Below are positions 35,556-44,571 of a stretch of DNA of 64,000 bases, piece by piece. The stretch lies in the NCBI RefSeq assembly GCF_029168315.1, contig NZ_JARGYD010000010.1, forward strand, positions 95,040 to 159,039. Reading direction: 5' to 3'. The stretch is from Psychromarinibacter halotolerans (lineage in GTDB: Bacteria > Pseudomonadota > Alphaproteobacteria > Rhodobacterales > Rhodobacteraceae). The notes below the pieces were generated by a model. The model was not told the origin of the DNA, did no database searches, and saw only the letters and a list, made by a program, of their open reading frames with translations. Each line of letters opens with the position of its first letter. Position 1 is the first letter of the stretch. Made by a program: the position numbers and the translations under genes.

Positions 35556-36476
35556 ATGTCCCCCATTCTGATCGCAGAGCAGGTCCTGAACGGCCTGCAG
35601 TTCGGTGTGATGCTGTTCCTGATGGCCGCCGGGCTGACGCTGATCTTCGGCGTCATGGGGCTGATCAACCTTGCCCACGGGTCGCTGTACATGGTCGGCG
35701 CCTTCGCTGCCGCCGCCGTGGCGGGCGCGACGGGATCGTTCCTGCTGGCGCTGGTCGCGGCATTGGTCGCGGCCGCGCTGGCGGGCGCGCTGGTGGAACT
35801 GGTGGTGATCCGGCGGCTGTACCACCGCGACCACCTTGATCAGGTGCTGGCCACCTTCGCGCTGATCCTGATTTTCTCGGAAGGCACCCGCTGGCTGTTC
35901 GGGTCCTTCCCGCTGTACCTAGACATTCCGTCGTGGCTGTCGGGGCCCGTCACCCTGCCCGGCGGCATCCAGTACCCGCTGTACCGCCTTGCGCTGATCG
36001 CGCTGGGTCTGCTCGTGGCGCTTGGGCTGTGGCTGCTGATCTCGCGCACCCGGATCGGCATCCAGATCCGCGCCGGCGAGAATGACCGCGAGATGATCGC
36101 GGCGCTGGGGGTCGACATCTCGAAGCTGTACACGCTGATCTTCGCGCTGGGGGCCGGGCTTGCGGGTCTGGCCGGTGCGCTGGTGGGCGCGATCCAGTCG
36201 GTGCAGGTCGGCATGGGCGAGCCGGTGCTGATCCTTGCCTTCGTGGTCATCGTGATCGGCGGCATCGGCTCGATCCGGGGCGCGCTGATCGGCGCGCTGC
36301 TGGTGGGGCTGACCGACACGCTGGGCGGGATCTTCCTTCCCGAACTGTTCAAGCTGTTCGCGGACCCCGCGACCGCCACCGCCACCGGGTCGGCCTTTGC
36401 CTCTATGGCGATCTACATCCTGATGGCGGCGGTGCTGGTCTGGCGGCCCACCGGCCTGTTCGGAGCCCGCGCATGA
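35556..36476 (+). CDS. ABC importer B: permease (LivH-like)
   Basis: 306 aa, about eight membrane helices. LTLIFGVMGLINLAHGSLYM is the conserved LivH motif, with GGIGSIRGALIGALLVG at the end. ATG 35556 follows AAGGC-like sequence. It overlaps the LivM-like gene by ATGA. Confidence 0.94.
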   Translation: MSPILIAEQVLNGLQFGVMLFLMAAGLTLIFGVMGLINLAHGSLYMVGAFAAAAVAGATGSFLLALVAALVAAALAGALVELVVIRRLYHRDHLDQVLATFALILIFSEGTRWLFGSFPLYLDIPSWLSGPVTLPGGIQYPLYRLALIALGLLVALGLWLLISRTRIGIQIRAGENDREMIAALGVDISKLYTLIFALGAGLAGLAGALVGAIQSVQVGMGEPVLILAFVVIVIGGIGSIRGALIGALLVGLTDTLGGIFLPELFKLFADPATATATGSAFASMAIYILMAAVLVWRPTGLFGARA

Positions 36477-37456
36477 CGCGCGAGACCGCCGTAAACACCG
36501 TGATCCTTGGGCTGCTGATCGCGGTGCCCGCATGGGCGCTGTACGCGGACGAACCCTTCACCATCACGCTGGCCACCCGCGCCGTGATCTTCGCGCTGGC
36601 CGCGGTCGGGCTGAACATCGCGCTGGGACTGGGCGGTCTGGTCAGCCTTGGGCACGCGGTGTTCTTCGGGATCGGCGGCTACGCGATGGGCATCCTTGCC
36701 AGCCACGCGCAGAACTATACGCCCCTGATGGAATGGCCCTTCGTGCTGGAAGGCACCAAGTCGATGCCGGTCATCTGGCTGACGGCCATCTTCGCCTCGG
36801 CGCTGGCCGCGCTGCTGATCGGAATACTCGCCCTGCGCACCTCGGGCGTGTACTTCATCATGATCACGCTGGCCTTCGGGCAGATGATCTATTTCTTCGC
36901 GATCTCGTGGCCTGCCTACGGCGGCGAGGACGGGCTGTCGATCTACGTCCGCAACGAGTTTCCCGGGCTGAACACGCTGGTGCCGATCCAGTTCTACGGC
37001 CTGTGCCTTGCCCTGCTGCTGGTCGTGCTGGGCCTGAACGCGTTGCTGGCGCGGTCGCCCTTCGGGCTGGCCCTGAACGCCGCGCGGCAGGTGCCGCACC
37101 GGGTCGAGACTGTAGGCCTGAACCCCGTGCGGCTAAAACTGGTCGCGCTGGTCATCTCGGGCGCGGTCACCGGGCTGGCCGGGGCGCTGTTCGCGGACCT
37201 GAACCGCTTTGTCAGCCCCACGATGCTAAGCTGGCAGATGTCGGGTGAAATCATGGTGTTCGTCATCATCGGCGGCGTCGCACGGCTGTTCGGCCCCGTC
37301 GCGGGCGCGGCAATCTTCGTGCTTCTGGAACACTTGCTGGGGGGCGTCAGCGATTATTGGCAGGTCTTCCTTGGCCTTGTGCTGCTGCTGATCGTGCTGT
37401 CCGGCAAAGGTGGCGTGATCGGGATGCTGGCCGGACGGGGGCGGACCCATGACTGA
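36473..37456 (+). CDS. ABC importer B: permease (LivM-like)
   Basis: 327 aa, about nine membrane helices, with LNIALGLGGLVSLGHAVFFG, the LivM motif. It overlaps LivH (ATGA) and the ATPase (8 bases). Confidence 0.93.
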   Translation: MTRETAVNTVILGLLIAVPAWALYADEPFTITLATRAVIFALAAVGLNIALGLGGLVSLGHAVFFGIGGYAMGILASHAQNYTPLMEWPFVLEGTKSMPVIWLTAIFASALAALLIGILALRTSGVYFIMITLAFGQMIYFFAISWPAYGGEDGLSIYVRNEFPGLNTLVPIQFYGLCLALLLVVLGLNALLARSPFGLALNAARQVPHRVETVGLNPVRLKLVALVISGAVTGLAGALFADLNRFVSPTMLSWQMSGEIMVFVIIGGVARLFGPVAGAAIFVLLEHLLGGVSDYWQVFLGLVLLLIVLSGKGGVIGMLAGRGRTHD

Positions 37457-38198
37457 GCCCGTCCTGTCCACCCACGGCATCACCCGAAGCTTCGGCGCGC
37501 TGAAGGCCAGCGACGACATCTCGATCGACCTGCAACCGGGAGAGATCCACGCGATCATCGGCCCGAACGGCGCAGGCAAGTCGACGCTGATCGGCCAGAT
37601 CAGCGGGTCGCTGACCCCCGATGCCGGCACCGTGCGCTTCCTTGGGCACGACGTCACCCGCGAGACGGTGCGCGCCCGCGCGCGGCGGGGGCTGGGCCGG
37701 ACCTTCCAGATCTCGGCGCTGGCGATGGAGGACACGGTGCTACAGAACGCGCTGCTGGGGGCGCTTGGCGCGTCTGGGCGGCCGTGGCGGTTCTTCGGCG
37801 CGGCGCTGCGCACCCGGGACCTGCGCGACCGGGCCGAGGCAGCCCTGGACCGCGTGGGCCTTGCCGACGTCGCCAGCGTGCGGACGGCCGAGCTGAGCCA
37901 CGGACAACGGCGTCTGCTGGAGGTCGCGGTGGCGCTGACGCTGGACCCGAAAGCCTTCGTGATGGACGAACCGATGGCGGGGCTTGGGCCCGAAGGTTCG
38001 AAACAGCTGACCGGCTTCCTCGACACGCTGCGCGCCGAGGCCCCGATCCTGCTGGTCGAACACGACATGGACGCGGTGTTCGCGCTGGCCGACCGGATCA
38101 GCGTGCTGGTCTACGGCCGCGTCATCGCGACCGGCACGGTGGACGAGATCCGCGCCGACCCCGCGGTGCGCGACGCCTATCTGGGGGACACGGCATGA
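37449..38198 (+). CDS. ABC importer B: ATP-binding protein (LivG-like)
   Basis: 249 aa. Walker A GPNGAGKSTLI, signature ELSHGQRRLLE, Walker B FVMDEPMAG. Its start overlaps the LivM-like gene and its stop overlaps the LivF-like gene by ATGA. Confidence 0.94.
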   Translation: MTEPVLSTHGITRSFGALKASDDISIDLQPGEIHAIIGPNGAGKSTLIGQISGSLTPDAGTVRFLGHDVTRETVRARARRGLGRTFQISALAMEDTVLQNALLGALGASGRPWRFFGAALRTRDLRDRAEAALDRVGLADVASVRTAELSHGQRRLLEVAVALTLDPKAFVMDEPMAGLGPEGSKQLTGFLDTLRAEAPILLVEHDMDAVFALADRISVLVYGRVIATGTVDEIRADPAVRDAYLGDTA

Positions 38199-38881
38199 CG
38201 CTTCTGTCGCTGGCCAACGTGACCGCCGCCTATGGCGCCAGCCAAGCCTTGTTCGGCGTCGACCTGACTGTGTCCGAGGGCGAGGCGGTCGCCTTCATGG
38301 GCCGCAATGGCATGGGCAAATCCACCACGGTGAAAGCGATCTGCCGGATGCTGCCCGCCCACGGGACGCTGGTGTTCGACGGCCACGACCTGACCCGCCT
38401 GCCCAGCCACCGCGCCGCGCGGCTGGGGATCGGGCTGGTGCCCGAGGGCCGTCGCTGTTTCCGCGACCTGACGGTGGCCGAAAACCTGACCGCCGCCGCC
38501 CGCCCCGGCCATTGGGACCGCGCCCGCGTCACCGCCCTATTCCCCCGGCTGGGCGAACGCCTGACCCAGCGCGCCGCGTCCCTGTCGGGGGGCGAGCAAC
38601 AGATGCTGACCATCGGTCGCGCGCTGATGACCAACCCCCGCCTGCTGATCCTTGACGAGGCGACCGAGGGGCTGGCCCCCATCGTCCGGCAAGAGATCTG
38701 GGCCGCCATCGCGACCCTGAAGGCCGAAACCGGGATGGCGATGCTGGTGATCGACAAGTCGCTGGCCGAACTGCGTACCGCCTGCGACCGCGCCGTGATC
38801 CTTGAACGCGGCCGGACCGTCTGGGCCGGGCCCTTCGCCGACCTGACCACGGATATCTCCGAACGGCATCTGGGCGTCTGA
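38195..38881 (+). CDS. ABC importer B: ATP-binding protein (LivF-like)
   Basis: 228 aa. Walker A GRNGMGKSTTV, signature SLSGGEQQML, Walker B LLILDEATEG. A longer frame from 37784 is a shadow of the LivG-like gene. Last gene of the importer. Confidence 0.93.
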   Translation: MTLLSLANVTAAYGASQALFGVDLTVSEGEAVAFMGRNGMGKSTTVKAICRMLPAHGTLVFDGHDLTRLPSHRAARLGIGLVPEGRRCFRDLTVAENLTAAARPGHWDRARVTALFPRLGERLTQRAASLSGGEQQMLTIGRALMTNPRLLILDEATEGLAPIVRQEIWAAIATLKAETGMAMLVIDKSLAELRTACDRAVILERGRTVWAGPFADLTTDISERHLGV

Positions 38882-38896
38882 CGCCCGGGAACCGGT

Positions 38897-38926
38897 TTGA
38901 CACCCTCCGGTCCCGGCTCCAATCAT
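38897..38926 (+). promoter_or_regulatory. Possible sigma-70 promoter of the aldolase
   Basis: A perfect TTGACA (38897-38902) is followed 17-18 bases later by CAATCAT, a weak -10. It would start transcription near 38933, before the upstream ORF at 38954. Only the -35 is convincing. Confidence 0.32.
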
Positions 38927-38953
38927 GGCGGGCACACGCGAGGGAGGACGCCA

Positions 38954-38998
38954 ATGCAACGTTTCAACTGGATCGGCCACCCGGGGGCCGCCCGATGA
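38954..38998 (+). CDS. 14-codon upstream ORF coupled to the aldolase
   Basis: ATG 38954 has an excellent SD (AGGGAGGACG) and encodes MQRFNWIGHPGAAR before TGA 38996-38998. That stop overlaps the aldolase ATG at 38995 in ATGA. The aldolase itself has no separate SD, so its translation may depend on ribosomes finishing this ORF. It may be a simple coupling device or a sensing leader. Confidence 0.5.
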   Translation: MQRFNWIGHPGAAR

Positions 38999-39774
38999 TC
39001 GGCAATCGTATCAAGGACATATGGGACGCGGGCAATCCCGTGCTGCACGGCTGGCTGTCGATCGGCAATTCGTTCTCGGCCGAGGTGATGGCCGAACAGG
39101 GCTTCGACGCGATCAGCATCGACTTCCAGCATGGCGCGCTGGATTACTCGGACGTGCTGCCGATGCTTCAGGCGATGCGCGCCAGCGGTGTGGTCCTTGG
39201 CGCGCGGGTGCCGTGGCTGGAGCCGGGGATCATCATGAAGATGCTCGATGCCGGCGCGCTGCAGATCATCTGCCCGATGATCAACACAGCCGAACAGGCG
39301 GCCGAGTTCGTCAGCTACCTGCGCTACCCGCCTCTGGGCCAGCGCAGCTTCGGCCCAACCCGCGCCCAGATCGCGCAGGGCGCGAACATCGCCGCCGAGG
39401 CGAACGACCGCGTGATCGGCTGGGCGATGGTCGAAACGCGCGAGGCGCTGGACAACCTCGAAGCCATCGCCGCAACGCCGGGTCTGGACGGGATCTACGT
39501 TGGCCCCTCCGACCTGACCTTTTCGCTGCACGACGGGAAATACCCGCCCGCCTTCGACCGCGAAGAGCCCGAGATGATCGAGGTCCTGCAGAAGATCGCC
39601 GAAACCTGCCACGCCGCCGGCATCCGCGCCGCGCTTCACTGCGGCACGGCGGACTACGCCGCCCGGGCGGTGGACTGGGGCTATGACATGACAACGGTCG
39701 GAGGCGACTTCCGCTTCATGGCCAACGCAGCCGCAGCCAGCGTGGCGCTATGGCGCGAGCGGACGGGGACGTAA
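38995..39774 (+). CDS. HpcH/HpaI-family class II aldolase
   Basis: 259 aa, whole-family length. It cleaves 4-hydroxy-2-oxo acids (for example 4-hydroxy-2-oxoheptanedioate or 2-dehydro-3-deoxyglucarate) into pyruvate and an aldehyde. Motifs: DFQHGALDYSD, the metal-binding Glu in MVETREALDN, and GPSDL. It lies just after importer B, so it may act on the imported compound, but it probably also has its own promoter. Confidence 0.88.
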   Translation: MIGNRIKDIWDAGNPVLHGWLSIGNSFSAEVMAEQGFDAISIDFQHGALDYSDVLPMLQAMRASGVVLGARVPWLEPGIIMKMLDAGALQIICPMINTAEQAAEFVSYLRYPPLGQRSFGPTRAQIAQGANIAAEANDRVIGWAMVETREALDNLEAIAATPGLDGIYVGPSDLTFSLHDGKYPPAFDREEPEMIEVLQKIAETCHAAGIRAALHCGTADYAARAVDWGYDMTTVGGDFRFMANAAAASVALWRERTGT

Positions 39775-39802
39775 GCGAGCGGTTGTTTTCGCTTGGAATA
39801 AA

Positions 39803-39877
39803 TGGTGCCCGGGGGCGGAATCGAACCACCGACACGAGGATTTTCAATCCACTGCTCTACCCCTGAGCTACCCGGGC
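39803..39877 (-). tRNA. tRNA-Phe (anticodon GAA)
   Basis: 75 nt including encoded CCA. The acceptor stem is GCCCGGG / CCCGGGC, D-arm AGCTCAGGGGTAGAGC, and T-arm with GGTTCGATTCC. The anticodon loop TTGAAAA gives GAA, at 39843-39845 on the plus strand. The anticodon stem has one T-T mismatch (GTGGA / TCCTC). Confidence 0.97.
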
Positions 39878-39978
39878 ACGGGTGAGCGGTAACCGCTCGG
39901 GTCGGCACTCTCTATAGCCGGTTCAGGCGACTGTCCAGAGGGTTCCGGGGATTTTTCGACGCTGTCGTCGCGGCCGGT

Positions 39979-41001
39979 TCAGGCGGCCGTGACCGGAGCG
40001 CGTTCGCGTTTGCGCTGAAGCTCGAAATGACCCAGCGGCGTCCACCCGGCAAGCGCCGTTTCGATCGGGTCGGACCGGAAGGCGGCGCGCAGCGAGGTCT
40101 CTATCTGGCGACGGTCGCGCTTGGGCAGCGGCGCGAAGTCGATGGTGATCTGGCCGCCCAGACCCCGACAGCGCAATGCGCGGGGCAGCGCCTTGATCAG
40201 CGCGAGGTTCGCCTTCAGCCCAGCCGCCGGAGACGTGTCGCCGCCGGTGTTCACGTCCACCGCGACCAGCGCGCGGGTGGGCTCGACGAAGGCGTAGGCG
40301 CCGCCGCCAAGGTCGATGCGCGACGACAAAGCGGTGTCGATCATTTCGTCGACGCCGTGATCCTCGAACGCGGTGGGGCCGTCGGCCAGCAGGTCGGGCT
40401 TCGGCCAGTCGCGCCACGCCGACAAATGCGCGTCGGGGCCGTCGACCAGAAGCTCGGGCTGGCCGTCCGCATCGGCGGCGACCTGAGCGGCAAGGTCGAC
40501 CATCGCGGCGATGTCGGCCTCGATCTCCTCGATCCCGGCGCCCTCGCAGGACGACCGCAGGATCAGGCCGGTGCCTTCGGGCACCATCGACTTGCCCAGC
40601 ATCGTCAGCTCGTCGCGGATGTCGTCGTCGCGGATGCGGCGCGACACGTTCACGCCGGGCGCGTCGGGGGTCACGATGGCATGGCGGCTTTTGAACAGCA
40701 GGCGCGTGTTGACCGGAACCGCCTTGCCCGCCTCGGCGAAGGTGCCGACCTGAACCAGAAGCGACTGACCGGGACGCAGCCCCTTGGACTGCCGCAGGAA
40801 TCCCCGCAGGTCGCCGTCAAGCTTCACGGTCAGGCCGCCCTGCCCCTTCATCGGGCGATCGGCGACGGCACGGAAGATCGCGCCGGGCAACGGGCCATCG
40901 CCTTCGGGGTCGACCAGCAGGTCGTCCAGACGGCCATCCACGATCAGCGCGGCGGCCTTGCGGCCCCGCCATTCGCCAAGTGCGATCACGCTGCCCTTCA
41001 C
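39979..41001 (-). CDS. rng: Ribonuclease E/G family protein
   Basis: 340 aa, the short form without the long C-terminal degradosome scaffold. The catalytic metal-binding site is in ALVAVDVNTGGD. The GTG start at 41001 has GGGGG upstream and overlaps the maf stop (GTGA); an upstream frame into maf is not used. RNase E/G cleaves single-stranded RNA in rRNA and mRNA processing. In many alphaproteobacteria yacG follows here, but the gap to tRNA-Phe is too short to hold it. Confidence 0.92.
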   Translation of the reverse strand: MKGSVIALGEWRGRKAAALIVDGRLDDLLVDPEGDGPLPGAIFRAVADRPMKGQGGLTVKLDGDLRGFLRQSKGLRPGQSLLVQVGTFAEAGKAVPVNTRLLFKSRHAIVTPDAPGVNVSRRIRDDDIRDELTMLGKSMVPEGTGLILRSSCEGAGIEEIEADIAAMVDLAAQVAADADGQPELLVDGPDAHLSAWRDWPKPDLLADGPTAFEDHGVDEMIDTALSSRIDLGGGAYAFVEPTRALVAVDVNTGGDTSPAAGLKANLALIKALPRALRCRGLGGQITIDFAPLPKRDRRQIETSLRAAFRSDPIETALAGWTPLGHFELQRKRERAPVTAA

Positions 41002-41573
41002 GTTTCCCCCAAGACCGGCCAGCCGGCCGCCTGCAACAGTTGAGCGGTCTCGTGGACCGGCAGGCCCACGATCGCGGTGTAAGATCCCTGGATCCACGGA
41101 ATAAAGGCACCGGCCGGCCCCTGAATGGCATAGGCACCCGCCTTGCCCTTCCAGTCCCCGGTCGCGAGATAGCCGTTCACCTCGGTGTCCGACAGGCGTT
41201 TCATCTTCACCGAGGATTCGACGTCGCGCGTCCAGACGCGGCCGTCGCGCTTCACCGCCACGGCGGTGATCACCCGATGGCGTCGGCCCGACAGGGCGTA
41301 CAGGAATTCAGCCGCCTCACCGGCATCGCGGGGTTTGCCCATGATGCGGCGCCCAAGCGCCACGGTCGTGTCCGCGCACAGGATCACGTCATCCGGCCCG
41401 CCCTGCACCGCATCCGCCTTGGCGGCGGTGATGCGGCGGCAGTAGGCGCGGGGAAGCTCGCCCTTCAGGGGCGTTTCGTCCACGTCCGGCGGCGTGACGG
41501 CATCAGGCGTCAGCCCGAGCTTCGCAAGCAGCTCCAGCCGACGCGGGCTTCCGGATCCGAGAATCAGCCGCAT
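40998..41573 (-). CDS. maf: Maf-family nucleotide pyrophosphatase
   Basis: 191 aa, normal size. The N-terminal LILGSGSPRRLELL is the Maf signature; the central DVDETPLKGE and CADTTVALG follow. It hydrolyses non-canonical NTPs (dTTP/UTP type or m7GTP type). It sits between infA and rng, with a GTGA overlap to rng. Confidence 0.95.
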   Translation of the reverse strand: MRLILGSGSPRRLELLAKLGLTPDAVTPPDVDETPLKGELPRAYCRRITAAKADAVQGGPDDVILCADTTVALGRRIMGKPRDAGEAAEFLYALSGRRHRVITAVAVKRDGRVWTRDVESSVKMKRLSDTEVNGYLATGDWKGKAGAYAIQGPAGAFIPWIQGSYTAIVGLPVHETAQLLQAAGWPVLGET

Positions 41574-41650
41574 TGATTTACCTTTCGGCAGCCTGCCGAA
41601 GGATCGGGCCAGGCTGTGGCCCGAGTCGCAGGGCGGACGCGCACGTCCGC

Positions 41651-41869
41651 CTACTTGAACCGATAGTTGATCCGGCCCTTCGTCAGGTCGTAGGGCGTCA
41701 TCTCGACCTGCACTTTGTCGCCTGCAAGAACGCGAATCCGGTTCTTGCGCATCTTTCCTGCCGTGTGTGCGATGATCTCATGGCCGTTCTCAAGCTCGAC
41801 CCTGAACGTCGCATTCGGCAGGAGTTCCTTCACGACGCCGGGGAATTCGAGCATTTCTTCCTTGGCCAT
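41651..41869 (-). CDS. infA: Translation initiation factor IF-1
   Basis: 72 aa, the expected IF-1 length, with the OB-fold sequence MAKEEMLEFPGVVKELLPNA and the ending GRINYRFK. An in-frame ATG at 41896 would add nine residues and is not used. IF-1 binds the 30S A site during initiation. Confidence 0.97.
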   Translation of the reverse strand: MAKEEMLEFPGVVKELLPNATFRVELENGHEIIAHTAGKMRKNRIRVLAGDKVQVEMTPYDLTKGRINYRFK

Positions 41870-41935
41870 GGTCACTCCGTGATTGCGTGCCCACACAGTT
41901 ATGGGCGGCGCTTAGATGCGCCCTTTTCAGCCTTA

Positions 41936-41941
41936 TTTCAA
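41936..41941 (-). promoter_or_regulatory. Possible -35 of the infA promoter
   Basis: Read on the minus strand this is TTGAAA, 67 bases before the IF-1 start. The -10 position 17 bases on reads CATCTA, a weak match, so this is only suggestive. Confidence 0.25.
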
Positions 41942-41945
41942 GGTC

Positions 41946-42839
41946 TCACGCGCGCAATACGTGCAATTCCGGTATTTTTGATCGCGGTTCCTGCCGGGGC
42001 CAGTCGCTAAAGTTGACCACCCCACCCTCGGCGCGGACCTGCGCCACCGCCGACAGGTCGACATCGGCATAGACCCATCCCGGCCGGTTCAGCTCGCCCT
42101 GCGCCAGTACGCCGGTGTCGGGAAACCCGATGTCCGGCGGGCCATAGACCGCGGCCGCGCCGACGTTGCGGTCCACCGCCTCGCACCACAGCGCGTCGCC
42201 CACGGTGGGCGAATGCACCACGACGCACTGGTTTTCCAGCGCCCGCGCCATCGCGCCGATCCGAACGCGGGAATAGCCTGTCATCGCCTCGGTGTTGGAC
42301 GGCACCAACAGCAGCTCGGCCCCGGCCTCTGTCAGCGCGCGGGCCAACAGGGGAAACTCGCAGTCATAGCAAATCAGCACACCGATCCGCCCCAGCGCGG
42401 TGTCGAACAGCTTTAGCGGGCCGCCCGGATGCATGTCCCATTCCTCGCGCTCGTAGCGGGTCATGATCTGCTTGTCCTGATGCGCAATCGTCCCGTCGGG
42501 CGTGAACAGGCTGGATCGGTTCACCGGCCGGTCGCCCAGCGCCGCGTCCCACACGGGCCCGCCGGGGCCAAGCACATGGACGCCATGCGCCACCGCCAGC
42601 CGCGACAGCAGCGCATCCGCCTCGGGCCACCGGTCGGACACCGCACGCCCAGAGGTTTCCAGCCCCGCCGCCGCCTCTGCCCCGGCCAAAGAGGCCAGTT
42701 CCATCGCGCCGTACTCCGGGAAAACCAAAAGCGCGGCGCCCTGCCCCGCCGCCTCTGCCACCCAGCGGGTCAGCTTGTCCTCGTAAGAGGCCCAGTTGTC
42801 GTGCCAGTCCAGCGGATAGGCGGCGGTCGCGATTTTCAT
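41946..42839 (-). CDS. Carbon-nitrogen hydrolase (nitrilase superfamily)
   Basis: 297 aa. The Glu-Lys-Cys triad is visible as E in FPEYGAMELASL, K in HQDKQIMTRYE and C in LICYDCEFPLLAR. The family splits amides, ureas or nitriles. It begins inside the stop of the GNAT gene (overlap ATGA) and may share its transcript. The substrate is unknown. Confidence 0.9.
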   Translation of the reverse strand: MKIATAAYPLDWHDNWASYEDKLTRWVAEAAGQGAALLVFPEYGAMELASLAGAEAAAGLETSGRAVSDRWPEADALLSRLAVAHGVHVLGPGGPVWDAALGDRPVNRSSLFTPDGTIAHQDKQIMTRYEREEWDMHPGGPLKLFDTALGRIGVLICYDCEFPLLARALTEAGAELLLVPSNTEAMTGYSRVRIGAMARALENQCVVVHSPTVGDALWCEAVDRNVGAAAVYGPPDIGFPDTGVLAQGELNRPGWVYADVDLSAVAQVRAEGGVVNFSDWPRQEPRSKIPELHVLRA

Positions 42840-43438
42840 AGAGGTTTCGTCCAGAATTGCAGGGATTTCCCGGTCTCCTCCGCATCGCCGACGTCTTTCC
42901 AGCGGAACCGGGCGACAGCCCCGTCCAGCGGGGCATAGCCGCGCTTGCGCCAGAACCCGTCAAGCGCACGATAATCGGCGGGGCGCGCAGGATGATCCGC
43001 CGGGCGGATGACCGAGCAGAAAGCGGATGTCTTACGCCCCAGCGCCCGGGCATGCGCCTCGCGGGCGTCGAAGAACGCGTGGCCAAGCCCCCGCCCGCGA
43101 TAGGCGGGCAGCAGAACGCTTTCGGCACAATAGAAGATCCGCGTCAGGTCGTGTCCCGCGAAGGGCTCGGCGAAGTCGTCGGCATGATCCTCCATCGGGG
43201 TGCCGGTGGCCGCGCCGACCAGCCGGTCGCCGTCGAAGGCGCCGACAAGCACCGCGCCGGGACTGTCGCGATAGGTCGCCATATAGCGCCGCTCGTACTC
43301 CAGATCGCCGTCGTACAGGTAGGGCCAGTCGCGAAACACCTCGATCCGCAACCGCGCAAGGTCGTCCAGCGCCGCGTCCACCGCGTCGCCGGTCAGGCTG
43401 CGCACCTCGATGCTGTCGGCGTCGCGGATCACGCGCAC
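42836..43438 (-). CDS. GNAT-family N-acetyltransferase
   Basis: 200 aa. The GNAT acetyl-CoA site is in ESVLLPAYRGRGLGHAFFDA. It starts with GTG 43438 or GTG 43432; the latter makes a GTGA overlap with the phosphatase stop. Target unknown. With the nitrilase gene it interrupts the usual phosphatase-infA spacing. Confidence 0.82.
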   Translation of the reverse strand: MRVIRDADSIEVRSLTGDAVDAALDDLARLRIEVFRDWPYLYDGDLEYERRYMATYRDSPGAVLVGAFDGDRLVGAATGTPMEDHADDFAEPFAGHDLTRIFYCAESVLLPAYRGRGLGHAFFDAREAHARALGRKTSAFCSVIRPADHPARPADYRALDGFWRKRGYAPLDGAVARFRWKDVGDAEETGKSLQFWTKPL

Positions 43439-43893
43439 TCCTCTGTCGGCGGACCGAACCGATCAAGGATCCGGCGCCGGATCTGGTCCCGCGTCTGGCG
43501 ATAGGCGTCAAGCTTCTCCTCGCGTCGGGTCCCAAGGTCGGTGGGGTCCAGCACCGGCCAGTATTCGATCTCAAGATGGAAATGCCGGGTCAGTTCCAGC
43601 GCCATCCGCTGGCTGGCAGGAGACAGGGCAACGATCAGGTCGAAGCTCGACAGGTCGTCGCCCCACTCTTTCATCTCGTCGAAGCTGCGCGACCGATGCC
43701 GGCTCAACCCGACGCCAAGCTCCTCGCAGACCGCCACGGCGAACCCGTCGATCTCCAGATCGTTGCGCACCCCGGCGGACTGGACATAAACCTGTTGGCC
43801 ATAGAACTTCTTCATCAGCCCCTCGGCCATCGGGGACCGCACCGCGTTGTGGTCGCAACAGAACAACACCGAGTGGGGCAGCCTCTGGGGCAA
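43429..43893 (-). CDS. Low-molecular-weight phosphatase / arsenate-reductase-like protein
   Basis: 154 aa. The CX5R loop is C13-DHNAV-R19 with the following S20, and the general acid lies in VLDPTD. The family includes protein tyrosine phosphatases and arsenate reductases; an arsenical role is not supported by neighbours. It is 4 bases from the UPF0262 gene, its conserved neighbour in Rhodobacteraceae. Confidence 0.88.
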   Translation of the reverse strand: MPQRLPHSVLFCCDHNAVRSPMAEGLMKKFYGQQVYVQSAGVRNDLEIDGFAVAVCEELGVGLSRHRSRSFDEMKEWGDDLSSFDLIVALSPASQRMALELTRHFHLEIEYWPVLDPTDLGTRREEKLDAYRQTRDQIRRRILDRFGPPTEECA

Positions 43894-43897
43894 GCTC

Positions 43898-44386
43898 TCA
43901 GCCTCCCCAGTGCAGCACGCAGATCAGCGTGAACAGTCGGCGAGCGGTGTCGATGTCGATCTCGGCCTTCCCCTCCAGCCGCTCCTGCAACAGGCGCGCC
44001 CCCTCGTTGTGGATGCCGCGCCGCGCCATGTCGATCGCCTCGATCTGGCTGGGCGGCAGCTTCTTCACCGCGTCGAAATAGCTTTCGCAGATCTGGAAGT
44101 AATCCTTCACCGCTTGCCGGAAAGGCCCAAGCGACAGGTGAAACTCGGCCACCGGCCCGCTGTCGCCGGTCAGGTCGAACACCAGACGCCGCTCGCGGAT
44201 GCACAGTTCCAGATCGTAGGGCGGCGGCGGCACCGCGCGCCCCTCGCGTTCGGGCAGGCGAAAGGAATTGTCTTCCAGCAGGTCGAAGATCGCGACCTTG
44301 CGCTCCTGCTCGATCTCCGGCGTGGGGGCCGACAGACCGCTGTCGTCGATGGTGACGGACCGAAGGTCCATCGTCGCGTCGCTCAT
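43898..44386 (-). CDS. UPF0262 family protein
   Basis: 162 aa, matches the small alphaproteobacterial UPF0262 family over its length (EQERKVAIFDLLEDNSF, then FHLSLGPFRQAVKDYFQICE). Function unknown. It lies downstream of hisD across the repeat-bearing gap. ATG 44386 has a GGAGG-containing sequence just upstream. Confidence 0.9.
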   Translation of the reverse strand: MSDATMDLRSVTIDDSGLSAPTPEIEQERKVAIFDLLEDNSFRLPEREGRAVPPPPYDLELCIRERRLVFDLTGDSGPVAEFHLSLGPFRQAVKDYFQICESYFDAVKKLPPSQIEAIDMARRGIHNEGARLLQERLEGKAEIDIDTARRLFTLICVLHWGG

Positions 44387-44507
44387 CCCGGCCTCCCTGC
44401 GTCAACCGGCATCACAACAGCACGCCCCGCCGGCAAAAGGCAATGGCCCAGCAACCGCCACGCGCCCCCATGTCGCAGGCGCCGACACCGCACGCCCGTA
44501 CCGGCCG

Positions 44508-44571
44508 CCCCTTCTTCTCTTTCCAAATACCTCGGGGGCGCCGCGCCACGCGCGGCGGGGGCAGAGCCCCC
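44508..44571 (-). repeat. Dispersed intergenic hairpin element, copy 3
   Basis: Read on the minus strand: GGGGGCTCTGCCCCC, then GCCCCCGAGGTATTTGGAAA and GAGAAGAAG. It is downstream of hisD and in the same direction as hisD. It joins the tandem repeat just before it. Confidence 0.7.
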
